This document shows, one piece after another, positions 1 through 8,025 of a stretch of 64,000 nt of DNA (its first letter is position 1; every line of letters begins with the position of its first letter). Below the pieces are notes generated by a model. The model saw nothing but the letters and a program-made list of their open reading frames with translations, was not told the DNA's origin and searched no databases. The stretch lies in contig NZ_LT629939.1 of assembly GCF_900104615.1 (NCBI RefSeq), positions 283,616 to 347,615 on the forward strand, read 5' to 3'. A program made the position numbers and the translations under genes. The DNA is from Merdimmobilis hominis. Its GTDB lineage: Bacteria; Bacillota; Clostridia; Oscillospirales; Ruminococcaceae.

Positions 1-64
1 TCCTTCTCTTTTTGGTTAGTTTGCTTAGGTTTCCCCTTCCCAGGCGGAAGTTGGGCGGTTTCTA

Positions 65-93
65 TTGAAAAACTGCCTAAAACTGGATATAAT
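65..93 (+). promoter_or_regulatory. sigma-A promoter of fba
   Basis: TTGAAA (65-70), a 17-base spacer and a perfect TATAAT (88-93) lie about 50 bases upstream of the aldolase start. The match and the position fit a housekeeping promoter. Confidence 0.75.
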
Positions 94-141
94 GGAGATA
101 ATGATTGCCCCTACACCGAATTATAAAAAGGAGTTGTTGTC

Positions 142-1080
142 ATGCCACTGGTCACCACAACCGAAATGTTCAAAAAGGCTTACGATGGCGGGTATGCCAT
201 CGGCGCGTTCAACGTCAACAACATGGAGATTGTCCAAGGCATTACCGAAGCGGCTTCCGAGCTCAATTCCCCTGTGATTCTGCAGGTCTCCGCCGGCGCG
301 CGGAAATACGCCAAACACGTCTATCTGATGAAACTGGTGGAGGCCGCTATCGCCGACACCGCCGGCATCCCCATTGCCCTGCACCTGGACCACGGCGGGG
401 ATTTTGAAATCTGCAAAGCTTGCATCGACGGCGGATTCTCCTCGGTCATGATCGACGGTTCCTCCAAGAGCTTTGAGGAAAACATCGCCCTGACCAAACA
501 GGTGGTGGAATACGCCCACGCCCACGGTGTTGTGGTGGAAGGTGAGCTGGGCAAGTTAGCTGGCATCGAGGATGCGGTCAATGTCAAAGCGGAAGACGCC
601 TCTTACACCAACCCTGCTGAAGTGGAAGAGTTTGTCACCCGCACCGGCGTGGATTCTCTGGCCATCGCCATCGGCACCAGCCACGGCGCTTACAAATTTA
701 AACCCGGCCAGAAGCCCCAGCTGCGGTTTGACATCCTGGAAGAGGTCAGCCGCCGCCTGCCTGGCTTCCCCATTGTGCTCCACGGCGCTTCCTCCGTTCC
801 CCAGGACCTGGTCAAGGTGATCAACGAGTGCGGCGGCGCAATGCCCAACGCCATCGGCATCCCCGAGGAGATGCTCCGTCAGGCGGCTGGTATGGCTGTC
901 TGCAAAATCAACATTGATTCGGATATCCGGGTCGCCATGACTGCCGCTATCCGCAAGCACATGTTGGAGAACCCCAGCCACTTTGACCCCCGCCAATACC
1001 TGACCCCTGCCCGCGCCGCCGTCAAATCCATGGTCGCCCACAAAATCAGCGACGTCCTCGGCTCCGCCGGCAAAGCGTAA
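142..1080 (+). CDS. fba: class II fructose-bisphosphate aldolase
   Basis: A 312-residue zinc-dependent aldolase of the FbaA/GatY/KbaY family, cytosolic, expected to cleave fructose 1,6-bisphosphate to DHAP and glyceraldehyde 3-phosphate in glycolysis. Visible family marks are HLDHG near residues 81-85 (catalytic Asp and zinc His), EGELG near 133-137, GTSHG near 178-182 (zinc His), LHGASS near 213-218 (zinc His) and a NIDSD phosphate-binding segment near the C terminus. The start has AAAGGAG eight or so bases upstream. Length is near the family norm. The gene stands alone between a strong promoter and a hairpin terminator. A tagatose-bisphosphate or other ketose-bisphosphate preference cannot be excluded from sequence, but no sugar-specific genes are adjacent. 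Confidence 0.93.
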   Translation: MPLVTTTEMFKKAYDGGYAIGAFNVNNMEIVQGITEAASELNSPVILQVSAGARKYAKHVYLMKLVEAAIADTAGIPIALHLDHGGDFEICKACIDGGFSSVMIDGSSKSFEENIALTKQVVEYAHAHGVVVEGELGKLAGIEDAVNVKAEDASYTNPAEVEEFVTRTGVDSLAIAIGTSHGAYKFKPGQKPQLRFDILEEVSRRLPGFPIVLHGASSVPQDLVKVINECGGAMPNAIGIPEEMLRQAAGMAVCKINIDSDIRVAMTAAIRKHMLENPSHFDPRQYLTPARAAVKSMVAHKISDVLGSAGKA

Positions 1081-1096
1081 TCGAATTATCCTTCCA

Positions 1097-1130
1097 GAAG
1101 GCAGAGGGCGTTCTCTGCCTTCTTCCTTTT
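1097..1130 (+). terminator. rho-independent terminator after fba
   Basis: GAAGGCAGAG (1097-1106) pairs perfectly with CTCTGCCTTC (1113-1122) and is followed by a T-rich run. Confidence 0.8.
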
Positions 1131-1160
1131 CTTCACTTTTTTGGAAAAGAGGCCCATTCT

Positions 1161-2021
1161 ATGCCATTTGATTACGACGCCCCCATCTACTATCCCCCCT
1201 ATGAAAACCGTTCCATCCTCATTCCCGCCAGTTACGGCTGCCCCCACAACCAGTGCGCCTTCTGCAGCATGTACAAGGATACCCCATACCGGGAGGTCTC
1301 TTTGCTGGACATCAAGCAGTCCATCCGGGAGGTGTCGGAATACCGCCCCTGCTCCGAACGGGTCTTTCTGCTGGGAGGGCAGTCCTTCTGCCTGAAAGCG
1401 GACAAGCTCAAGGAGATCCTGCGGTATATCCGGGAAAGGCTCCCCCTCTGCGAGGCGGTATCCATGTACGCCTCCATCCGCAGCGTGGCGGATAAAACCG
1501 ATGCAGACCTGGCGGAACTTAAAGCTTTGGGTCTGGGCAAACTCTACATCGGGGTGGAGAGCGGCTGCGATGAGATTTTAGAGGAGATGCACAAGGGGCA
1601 CACAGGGGAGGAAGCTGCCCGCCAGCTGAAGCGGCTCAATCAAGCGGGCATCCCCTTCCACTCCATCATCATGTACGGCATCGGCGGGCGGGGCCGCGGC
1701 ATCCAGAACGCCCTGGCCACTGCAAACGTGCTGAATCAGGTGGAATCGGTAGCCATTGTCCCCATGTGCCTGACCATTATGCCCTCCACCGAGCTGGAAC
1801 GCCGGGTTCATTCCGGGGAATTCGAAGAAGCCAACTTTGCAGAGCTCCTTTTAGAGCTGCGCACTTTGCTGGAAAACCTGGATTTAAACACTCCAACCCC
1901 ATTTGCCACCGATCACGCCACCAATCGTTTTCTTGTGGCGGGCACCCTCCCTCAAGATAAAGAAAAGATGGTTTCTCAGTTGGATCAGATGTTAAAACGG
2001 TTTGGTATGGAATTACACTGA
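1161..2021 (+). CDS. radical SAM protein with CX4CX2C cluster motif
   Basis: A 286-residue radical SAM enzyme of the Elp3/BchE-like superfamily. The N-terminal motif GCPHNQCAFC (near residues 26-35) has four residues between the first two cysteines instead of the usual three. The glycine-rich LLGGQSF and the YIGVESGCDEIL segment match the SAM-binding motifs of the fold. There is no B12-binding domain and no C-terminal TRAM or iron-sulfur extension. I know similar short clostridial proteins with the CX4CX2C pattern, but none with an assigned substrate. The ATG at 1161 has only a weak purine-rich site upstream, and there is no clear promoter of its own, so some read-through from fba is possible. 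Function unassigned. Confidence 0.85.
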   Translation: MPFDYDAPIYYPPYENRSILIPASYGCPHNQCAFCSMYKDTPYREVSLLDIKQSIREVSEYRPCSERVFLLGGQSFCLKADKLKEILRYIRERLPLCEAVSMYASIRSVADKTDADLAELKALGLGKLYIGVESGCDEILEEMHKGHTGEEAARQLKRLNQAGIPFHSIIMYGIGGRGRGIQNALATANVLNQVESVAIVPMCLTIMPSTELERRVHSGEFEEANFAELLLELRTLLENLDLNTPTPFATDHATNRFLVAGTLPQDKEKMVSQLDQMLKRFGMELH

Positions 2022-2077
2022 TTTTTGCGGCACTTTCCCTTTTATCTTCTTTTTTGTCATCTTTTCAATTTGGGATA

Positions 2078-2105
2078 TTTACTTTTTAACATTCTTATGT
2101 ATAAT
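2078..2105 (+). promoter_or_regulatory. probable sigma-A promoter of the small protein gene
   Basis: TTTACT (2078-2083), 16 bases, TATAAT (2100-2105), about 30 bases before the start at 2136. A second TATAAT at 2111 lies too close to the ribosome site to serve. Confidence 0.5.
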
Positions 2106-2135
2106 AGAATTATAATGATAAAGGAGTGTAGCGCC

Positions 2136-2360
2136 ATGGAAGAAACCAAAAAGAGAACCCGCAACGTTCGCACCAAAGAGGAGCGGGTTGCTGCGCTTGA
2201 TGAGAAAATTGCCTATCACACCAAGTGTATTGCCACATTGAAGAAGAAAAAAGATGAATTGTTAAAGCCCAGCTCCAAAGAGACCTATAAAGAACTGATG
2301 AAAGCAATTAAAGCTTCTGGCAAAACTCCGGATGAGATCTTAAAGATGATCAAAGGCTAA
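2136..2360 (+). CDS. small basic helical protein, unknown function
   Basis: A 74-residue protein starting at ATG 2136, preceded by AAAGGAG at good spacing; the reading frame is open further upstream but has no initiation signal there. The sequence is rich in Lys, Arg and Glu. The first 45 residues look like a charged amphipathic helix or coiled coil (EERVAALDEKIAYH region, then a KKKK stretch). The tail GKTPDEILKMIKG resembles a short helical cap. There is no signal peptide and no membrane segment. It has its own promoter and terminator, so it is expressed alone. I do not recognise the family; a nucleic-acid-associated role is a guess from charge only. Confidence 0.7.
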   Translation: MEETKKRTRNVRTKEERVAALDEKIAYHTKCIATLKKKKDELLKPSSKETYKELMKAIKASGKTPDEILKMIKG

Positions 2361-2425
2361 TTCTACACAACTTGCAGGGCCCCTTATGGGAAATCCCATA
2401 GAGGGCACAATATTGTTTTAAAAAG

Positions 2426-2456
2426 ACGGCGCAGCGTTTGCTGTGTCGTTTTTTTG
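2426..2456 (+). terminator. rho-independent terminator after the small protein gene
   Basis: ACGGCGCAGC (2426-2435) pairs with GCTGTGTCGT (2440-2449), with two G-U pairs, and is followed by seven T. A second T-less hairpin sits just upstream at about 2382-2408. The rest of 2361-2696 holds only the minus-strand terminator at 2542. Confidence 0.75.
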
Positions 2457-2541
2457 TTATATAGAAAACCGGCTATAGACTAAAAAGCTGCGCCAATTTC
2501 TTCCCGGCATTTAGAACTCCCCTAATCTAACATCCCCACCT

Positions 2542-2580
2542 GCAAAAACGCCGCACAACTGCTTTGGTTGTGCGGCGTTG
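2542..2580 (-). terminator. rho-independent terminator of the Spo0A-like gene
   Basis: Perfect 13-bp arms AACGCCGCACAAC (2547-2559) and its complement (2567-2579). On the minus strand the hairpin runs into TTTTT, so it ends transcription arriving from the gene at 2697-3062, about 120 bases upstream. Confidence 0.75.
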
Positions 2581-2696
2581 GCAGCCGTTTTCTCTACAGC
2601 GGAAGTTTCCCTTAACAGATTGTTGCCATTCAGGAAGTGGGCAAACCCAAATTGCCAGCCTTTTGCCCGGATCTGGAATCAGGTCTACATCCCCAA

Positions 2697-3062
2697 TTAG
2701 CCCTTACCCTGCAGCACCCCTTGATTTTCCTCCAAACGGACGACGACCATAGAGATAAACGCCGCATTGCTCGGCCGTATAATAACATTGTATTCAAAAA
2801 ATTTGTTGTACCGGCTTTCCTGGCCTTCGCACAAACGGCGGTCCATCTGCCAGGATTTATCGATGATCGTGCGAATGTTCCGCTCTACACTCCATGGAGT
2901 GACGTGGTATTTCTTTGCCAGCTCAGGGTATACCACTTTGGTGATCTGGGTTAAGTACTCCGAGTGCTCCCGGCAAAGCTGTATAGCATCCTCTAGATAG
3001 GAATAACCTTTGTATTTTGGAAGCATCCGAAAGTAATTGAGGACTTCTTTGATTTCGTTCAT
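2697..3062 (-). CDS. stand-alone Spo0A C-terminal-type DNA-binding protein
   Basis: A 121-residue protein that aligns along its whole length with the DNA-binding half of the Spo0A encoded at 59371-60144. Shared blocks are GY.YL..AI, TK..YP..AKK, the recognition-helix segment VER.IR..I...W, and the tail P.N..FI.M. There is no receiver domain, so it cannot be phosphorylated like Spo0A. ATG 3062 is preferred to the GTG two codons upstream because GGGGAG lies seven bases before it. The gene is monocistronic, convergent with the small gene at 2136, and downstream of a PdaB-like sporulation deacetylase on the same strand. A 0A-type box lies upstream. Expected role: a sequence-specific regulator that reads 0A-like sites; whether it activates or competes is unknown. 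Confidence 0.82.
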   Translation of the reverse strand: MNEIKEVLNYFRMLPKYKGYSYLEDAIQLCREHSEYLTQITKVVYPELAKKYHVTPWSVERNIRTIIDKSWQMDRRLCEGQESRYNKFFEYNVIIRPSNAAFISMVVVRLEENQGVLQGKG

Positions 3063-3089
3063 CCGCACTCTCCCCTTTTTTCTAAAGAG

Positions 3090-3154
3090 ATTATACGATG
3101 AACGAAACGAGAAATGTTCTTATTGACATTAATCGACGAATTGAAATTTCGACA
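3090..3154 (-). promoter_or_regulatory. promoter region with 0A-type boxes upstream of the Spo0A-like gene
   Basis: On the minus strand TATAAT lies at 3095-3090, about 30 bases before the start at 3062, with no recognisable -35 hexamer. Further upstream TGTCGAAA (3154-3147) matches the Spo0A box core TGTCGAA exactly, and TCGACGAA (3133-3140, plus strand) matches TTGNCGAA in all but one base. A good -10 without -35 plus upstream boxes suggests activator-dependent transcription by Spo0A or by the product itself. Confidence 0.5.
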
Positions 3155-3212
3155 CCTATTCCGATATTTGTCTCATTTTTTATAAAATTCCTCAAAATTT
3201 AATCTGATTCAA

Positions 3213-4034
3213 CTAATTTCTCCCCTTTTCCGGTTGGAAGGAGGGGGTTTCCCCCGAATCCGGCGCCTTTGGGAGGGGGTGCTGCCTTCCCTGGACATCC
3301 ATTTCGTAGTTGTCCCAATAGATCATTTCTGACACCGGCAGGATGGTATACCCCTCCCCTTTCAGGTATTCTATGACTCGCGGCAAGGCTTCTGCCGTAT
3401 GCTTTGCCCCCGAGTGGAAGAGGGTAATCGACCCCGGCCCCGCCTTTTTCTCCACCTTGTTGCAGATTTCGTCGGCGGTGTATCCCTTCCAGTCAATGGA
3501 ATCGCAGTCCCATTGAATCACCTCATAACCAAGGCCCCGGGCGGTCTCCACCAACAAGTCGTTGTAGGCGCCAGAAGGGGCTCGGAACAGCTTGGGCCGG
3601 GTCCCGGTGATCTTCTCCACCTTATCCGATGCATTCTCAATCTCTTCCACAATTCCCGCCCGGTCCAGTTTGGTCATATCCTTATGCCGGTCAGAGTGGT
3701 TGCCAATCTCGTGGCCCGCATCCCCAATGGCTTTGACCGATTCGGGGTATTTGTCACACCACTGCCCCACCACAAAAAAAGTGGCCTTTACACCAGCCTT
3801 ATCCAGAATATCCAGCAGCTGAGGGATGTCGGCGTTGTCCCAAGCACAGTTGATCCCCAGAGAGATGGTCTTTCCCTCCCGCTCCACCGAGTAGATAGGC
3901 AGCTGCCGTTTGGATGCGGCCGTTGCCTGTACGCCCCGGAAAAAGTTTCCTCCTAAAAACAGCACCGCCAATATCACCCCAATCAAGGCGAGCATCCGGG
4001 CACTTTCCCGGCGGCCGATCACCCAAATCCGCAT
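3213..4034 (-). CDS. PdaB-like polysaccharide deacetylase (sporulation)
   Basis: A 273-residue membrane-anchored NodB-fold deacetylase. The start is ATG 4034, with GGGGGAGG just upstream; the frame is open 18 codons further but without a ribosome site. An N-terminal transmembrane segment (LALIGVILAVLFLGGNF) places the enzyme outside the membrane. NodB motifs follow: INCAWDNAD where most family members have TFDDG, HSDRH metal ligands, RAPSGAYN, DCDSIDW and LFHSG. The AWDN form of motif 1 is the pattern I know from PdaB, needed for spore cortex stability in Bacillus, rather than from active chitin or xylan deacetylases. A proline-rich C-terminal tail of about 30 residues is extra. Confidence 0.8.
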   Translation of the reverse strand: MRIWVIGRRESARMLALIGVILAVLFLGGNFFRGVQATAASKRQLPIYSVEREGKTISLGINCAWDNADIPQLLDILDKAGVKATFFVVGQWCDKYPESVKAIGDAGHEIGNHSDRHKDMTKLDRAGIVEEIENASDKVEKITGTRPKLFRAPSGAYNDLLVETARGLGYEVIQWDCDSIDWKGYTADEICNKVEKKAGPGSITLFHSGAKHTAEALPRVIEYLKGEGYTILPVSEMIYWDNYEMDVQGRQHPLPKAPDSGETPSFQPEKGRN

Positions 4035-4190
4035 AGAACCTCCCCCTTTCCCTTTGAAAAAACAATATGCCTTGGGGGATTCTTTCATGAATGATCTCGA
4101 AGAATTTTAGATAATTCGACCGATATCGCAGTGGAAAACTAGGATTCTCTTCTCATATTTCCGAAAAATTTAGAAACCAAGGCCGTGGAA

Positions 4191-4219
4191 TTGACAAACC
4201 TGCTTTTATATGCTATTAT
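4191..4219 (+). promoter_or_regulatory. strong sigma-A promoter of the amidohydrolase/ABC operon
   Basis: Perfect TTGACA (4191-4196), 17 bases, TATTAT (4214-4219) preceded by TGC, giving an extended -10. It lies 50 bases before the start at 4269. Confidence 0.85.
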
Positions 4220-4268
4220 TTTACCATATTAGCAGACTAAAGTATCTGTGAGAAAGAGAGGTACCATT

Positions 4269-5456
4269 ATGAACGCGCTGACACTGGCAAAAGAAATTGC
4301 AGATGAGATCACCGGCTGGCGCAGAGACCTGCACCGCATCCCGGAGATCGGCCTGAACCTCCCCAAAACTGCGGCATACGTCACCGCCCGTTTGGACGAG
4401 ATGGGCATTTCCTACCAGCTGTTTGAGCGACATTCCGGCATCGTGGTCCTCTTAGGCAAACCCACCGGCAAAACCATCGCCCTGCGGGCCGACATGGACG
4501 CATTGCCCATAAAGGAACTTGTGGAGAGCGATTTCAAATCGGAAAATGAATATATGCACGCTTGTGGCCATGATGCCCACACTGCCATGTTGCTGGGCGT
4601 AGCCAAAATTCTCAAAGCCCATGAGGACGAGCTGAACGGCCAGGTTAAACTGCTGTTCCAGCCTGCAGAAGAGGGCCCCGGCGGCGCCGCCCCCATGATT
4701 GAAGACGGCGTGCTGGAAAACCCCAAGGTGGACGCCATCCTGGCCCTCCACTGCGACCGCACCCCGGGTATGGGCTATCAGAACGGGGATATGTTAGTCA
4801 AATACGGCAATATCACCGCGGCGGATGATCAGATTGACATCCGCATCTTCGGAAAAGGCGGCCATGGAGCCCAGCCCCACCTCTGTGTCGACCCCGTGGC
4901 GGTGGCAGCCTTGGTGATCAACAACCTGCAATACATCATCAGCCGGGAGGTCAAGCCCGGAAAGGCGGCGGTCATCACACTGGCCACCGTGCAGGCCGGC
5001 CGGGGGGCCGAGAACATCATCCCCGACGAGGTGTACATCCGCGGCACCGTCCGCAACAGCGACATGGAGACCCGGGCGTTTGTCTTCCAGCGGATCGACG
5101 AGATCCTCAAAGGCACCTGCATGGCTATGCGCGCTGATTATGAACTGAAATTTGACTACGGCTATCCCCCGGTGTTCAATGAGCAGTCCATGACCGACGG
5201 CATGATCGCCACCGCAAAGAACCTGCTTGGCGATGACAAGGTGAAGCTGTATACCGAACAGGCCATGGGTGGTGAGGACGCTGGCTTCTTCTACCAGAAG
5301 GTGCCCGGCTGCTTCTTCCGGCTATACAACCCCGCCCCCTTTGTGGATGGGGAAATCTACCCCGGCCACAACGCCCGTTTTGTCCTTGACGATTCGATTT
5401 TATACGAGGGCACCGCGCTGCTCGCCCAGGGAGCGGTTGATTTCTTAAACCGGTAA
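4269..5456 (+). CDS. M20 family amidohydrolase (N-acyl amino acid hydrolase type)
   Basis: A 395-residue cytosolic metallohydrolase of the HipO/YxeP/AbgB group. ATG 4269 is chosen over the upstream ATG because AGAGAGG lies at proper distance. Metal-binding marks are ACGHDAH (Cys and His ligands near residue 95), the catalytic EEGPGG, HCDRTPG, and the C-terminal GHN. The insert domain for dimerisation is present and length is normal. It is the first gene of an operon with a polar amino acid ABC transporter 44 bases downstream, which suggests it deacylates an imported N-acyl amino acid or hydrolyses a small amidated compound. The gene set resembles yxeM-N-O-P of Bacillus (S-(2-succino)cysteine salvage), but yxeK and yxeL partners are absent here. 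The substrate is not predictable. Confidence 0.88.
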   Translation: MNALTLAKEIADEITGWRRDLHRIPEIGLNLPKTAAYVTARLDEMGISYQLFERHSGIVVLLGKPTGKTIALRADMDALPIKELVESDFKSENEYMHACGHDAHTAMLLGVAKILKAHEDELNGQVKLLFQPAEEGPGGAAPMIEDGVLENPKVDAILALHCDRTPGMGYQNGDMLVKYGNITAADDQIDIRIFGKGGHGAQPHLCVDPVAVAALVINNLQYIISREVKPGKAAVITLATVQAGRGAENIIPDEVYIRGTVRNSDMETRAFVFQRIDEILKGTCMAMRADYELKFDYGYPPVFNEQSMTDGMIATAKNLLGDDKVKLYTEQAMGGEDAGFFYQKVPGCFFRLYNPAPFVDGEIYPGHNARFVLDDSILYEGTALLAQGAVDFLNR

Positions 5457-5500
5457 CTCCCCCGCGGTCCCCTTCCCAATGATAGAAGGAGAATATGACC

Positions 5501-6379
5501 ATGAAAACTATATGGAAACGCTTTGCGGCCGGCTTTTTGGCTGCTACCCTGGCACTCTCCCTCACCGCTTGCGGCGGAGGCTCTTCCTCCAGTTCTGGAG
5601 AATCCAGTGAAGGGGAGGACACCTCCCTCTCCGATATTCAGAAGAGGGGAAAACTGATCGTCGGCATGAACGCCGAATTCGCCCCCTATGAGTTCCACAT
5701 CATGGAAAACGGTGAGGATAAGCTGGTGGGCATGGACATCGAAATCGCCCAAGCCATCGCCGACGACATGGGGGTGGAGCTGGAAATCAAAGAGCTGGCT
5801 TTCGACGCGCTGATCACCGCCCTCAACGCCGGGCAGGTGGACATTCTGATCTCCGGCCTGTCCGCCACTGAAAAGCGGCGGGAGCAGATCGACTTTTCCG
5901 AACCCTACTACAAGAGCAAAACTGTGGCGATGATCAACAAGAAAAACGTCGGCCAATACAAGACCCTAGATGACCTGAAGGACAAAAAATTGGGGGTCCA
6001 GCTCTCCAGCCTACAGCAGCAGGCGGTCAACAACGCCTTCCCTGATAAACCCGACGACGAATACATGCTCATCGAGAGCATGAACACCTTGATGCTGGCC
6101 CTCAAGGCCGATCAGATCGATGCGCTGGTCACCGCTGACATCGTCTGCAAACAGGCCATGGCGGCCAACCCGGAATTCACCGTCGCCGAAGGCTCTGAGT
6201 TTGACCTTGATTTCCTCAACTCCCCCGGTGCAGCGGTGGGCATCCGCAAAGGCTCTGATGCTCTGAAAGCCCAACTGGATTCCACCATCATCCGCCTGAA
6301 AGACGAGGGCAAGATCGACGAATTTATGAACCGCGCCTGCGAAATTGCAGCCAACAATGTCAGCGCGGAAGAAGCATAA
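5501..6379 (+). CDS. polar amino acid ABC transporter substrate-binding lipoprotein
   Basis: About 292 residues. It begins with a signal peptide and the lipobox LTAC, then a Gly/Ser linker (GGGSSSSSGESSEGED), so it is a lipid-anchored extracellular receptor. The mature part is a SBP_bac_3 domain: FAPYEF near the ligand pocket, VGMDIEIAQAIA, FDALITALNAGQVDI, SEPYY and the hinge-distal LGVQLSS. Two in-frame ATGs occur; 5501 has better spacing (9 bases) from GAAGGAG than 5495. The order with the permease and ATPase downstream is that of His/Gln/Cys-type importers. Specificity cannot be told from sequence; the M20 enzyme upstream hints at an acylated or derivatised amino acid. Confidence 0.9.
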   Translation: MKTIWKRFAAGFLAATLALSLTACGGGSSSSSGESSEGEDTSLSDIQKRGKLIVGMNAEFAPYEFHIMENGEDKLVGMDIEIAQAIADDMGVELEIKELAFDALITALNAGQVDILISGLSATEKRREQIDFSEPYYKSKTVAMINKKNVGQYKTLDDLKDKKLGVQLSSLQQQAVNNAFPDKPDDEYMLIESMNTLMLALKADQIDALVTADIVCKQAMAANPEFTVAEGSEFDLDFLNSPGAAVGIRKGSDALKAQLDSTIIRLKDEGKIDEFMNRACEIAANNVSAEEA

Positions 6380-6393
6380 CAAAATACCCCTTT

Positions 6394-6427
6394 TGCAGGA
6401 TAATCCACTTAGGCGGGTTATCCTGCA
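6394..6427 (+). other. intra-operon stem-loop between receptor and permease genes
   Basis: TGCAGGATAA (6394-6403) pairs perfectly with TTATCCTGCA (6418-6427), and three more pairs including a wobble extend the stem to 13 bp with an 8-base loop. There is no T run behind it. Such hairpins after the binding-protein gene usually protect its mRNA end and lower permease expression. Confidence 0.65.
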
Positions 6428-6479
6428 CCCTTTCTTGGGCAGAGTGCTGCCCTGAAATCTCGCAGGAGGGCTACATTCC

Positions 6480-7154
6480 ATGAAACTCAACTTTAGCTTT
6501 GTGGCAGATTATCTGCCCAAGTTTATCAGCGGCTTAAAGCTGACTATCGTCCTCTCTGTCTGGGCGGTGATCGGCGCAACGCTCATCGGCATCCTGGTTT
6601 ACTGGATGCGCACATCCCGTTTTTCCATCTTAAAGGTGCGTCCCCTTTGGGTGGTCTCTACAATCTTCATCGAAGTGATGCGCGGCACCCCGGTGCTGCT
6701 GCAAATCCTCATCGCCTTCTCTGGCTTTAAAATGATGTTTGGGTGGGATCTATCCGCCGCCAACGCTGTGGTTCTGGCCATCACCCTTAACTCCAGCGTC
6801 TATGTCTCCGAGATCATCCGCGCTGGTATCCAGGCAGTGGACCCTGGACAAGAGGAAGCTGCCCACTGCCTGGGTATGACCCGGATGCAGAGCATGCGGC
6901 TGGTCATCATGCCCCAAGCCATCAAAAACATCCTGCCCGCCTTGGGCAATGAGTTTGTATCCATCATCAAAGGTTCCTCCATGGCCTATGTGCTGGGTGT
7001 GGGTGAACTAACCTACTCCGCCAAAGTAGTGCAAGGTGCCACCTACCTCTCCCTGGAGCCGCTGATGGTGTCCGCCCTCTTCTATCTGGTGCTCACCTTC
7101 ACCTTGGGGCGGATGGTCAGCTTTGCAGAACGGAGGATGAAGACCTGTGATTAA
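6480..7154 (+). CDS. polar amino acid ABC transporter permease
   Basis: A 224-residue inner membrane protein of the HisM/GlnP family with about five transmembrane segments. The EAA-type loop that docks on the ATPase reads [19 protein letters not shown], and the N-terminal half carries the family's [13 protein letters not shown] segment. GCAGGAGG-like sequence lies upstream of ATG 6480. Its last eight bases overlap the ATPase gene. Only one permease is encoded, so the transporter should use a homodimer. Confidence 0.92.
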   Translation: MKLNFSFVADYLPKFISGLKLTIVLSVWAVIGATLIGILVYWMRTSRFSILKVRPLWVVSTIFIEVMRGTPVLLQILIAFSGFKMMFGWDLSAANAVVLAITLNSSVYVSEIIRAGIQAVDPGQEEAAHCLGMTRMQSMRLVIMPQAIKNILPALGNEFVSIIKGSSMAYVLGVGELTYSAKVVQGATYLSLEPLMVSALFYLVLTFTLGRMVSFAERRMKTCD

Positions 7155-7869
7155 AGTCGCCAACTTAAACAAGAGCTTTGCCAAAAACCATGTGCTCCGG
7201 GACATCTCCACCCAAGTGGCCAAAGGGGAAGTAGTGGTGGTCATCGGGCCTTCCGGCTCGGGGAAATCCACCTTCCTGCGCTGCCTCAACCTGCTGGAAA
7301 CCCCGGACAGCGGCTCCATCCTCTTTGACGGGCAGGAGATCACCGCCCCCAAGACCGATGTCAACGCCATCCGTACCCGGATGGGTATGGTGTTCCAGCA
7401 GTTCAACCTCTTTCCCCACATGACGGTGCGGGAAAACATCATCGTATCCCCCATCCATGTCAAGAAGATGTCCAAAACCGACGCCCGGCGCAAGGCCGAC
7501 GAGCTGCTGCAGATGGTTGGGCTCTCCGACAAGGCGGACGCCTATCCCTCTTCCCTATCCGGCGGACAGAAACAGCGGATCGCCATCGCCCGCGCCTTGG
7601 CTATGGAGCCGGAGGTGATGCTCTTCGACGAACCCACCAGCGCCCTTGACCCGGAGATGGTGTGCGAGGTGCTGGCGGTGATGCAGGATCTTGCCAAAAA
7701 CGGTATGACCATGGTGGTGGTCACCCATGAGATGGGCTTTGCCCGGGAGGTTGGTGACCGCATCCTATTTATGGATGAAGGCCGGATCCTAGAAGAGGGC
7801 ACCCCCGAAGCTGTATTCAACAACCCCCAGAACCCCCGCACCATCGACTTTCTCTCCAAGGTGCTGTAA
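7147..7869 (+). CDS. polar amino acid ABC transporter ATP-binding protein
   Basis: A 240-residue ABC ATPase of the GlnQ/HisP group. Walker A is GPSGSGKST, the Q-loop is [10 protein letters not shown], the signature is LSGGQKQR, Walker B is [12 protein letters not shown], followed by the H-loop VTHEMGF. It starts at GTG 7147 inside the end of the permease gene, consistent with translational coupling, and closes the operon before a hairpin terminator. Confidence 0.95.
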   Translation: MIKVANLNKSFAKNHVLRDISTQVAKGEVVVVIGPSGSGKSTFLRCLNLLETPDSGSILFDGQEITAPKTDVNAIRTRMGMVFQQFNLFPHMTVRENIIVSPIHVKKMSKTDARRKADELLQMVGLSDKADAYPSSLSGGQKQRIAIARALAMEPEVMLFDEPTSALDPEMVCEVLAVMQDLAKNGMTMVVVTHEMGFAREVGDRILFMDEGRILEEGTPEAVFNNPQNPRTIDFLSKVL

Positions 7870-7895
7870 GCGACACTGTTGTGCAGACTTTTAAC

Positions 7896-7928
7896 AGGGC
7901 TTCCCACCGGTTGGGGGCCTTGTTTTTC
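7896..7928 (+). terminator. terminator after the ABC transporter operon
   Basis: AGGGCTTCC (7896-7904) pairs with GGGGGCCTT (7913-7921) using three G-U pairs, followed by GTTTTT. Confidence 0.6.
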
Positions 7929-7954
7929 TATACGCTATTCGCACCGCTCCCCTA

Positions 7955-7983
7955 TTCTCACCCCTTTCCCGTTGTGGTATAAT
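7955..7983 (+). promoter_or_regulatory. promoter of the amidohydrolase gene
   Basis: TTCTCA (7955-7960), 17 bases, perfect TATAAT (7978-7983) with TGG just before it (extended -10). It lies 42 bases before the GTG start at 8026. Confidence 0.65.
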
Positions 7984-8025
7984 CAAAATAACAGTGCTAT
8001 TCCACAATAAAAAGGAGGATGCAGC

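Noticed and set aside
4035-4190. A forespore sigma factor promoter for the PdaB-like gene
   Set aside because: CATATTG near 4051 resembles a sigma-G -10, but no matching -35 with proper spacing was found. Too weak to claim.
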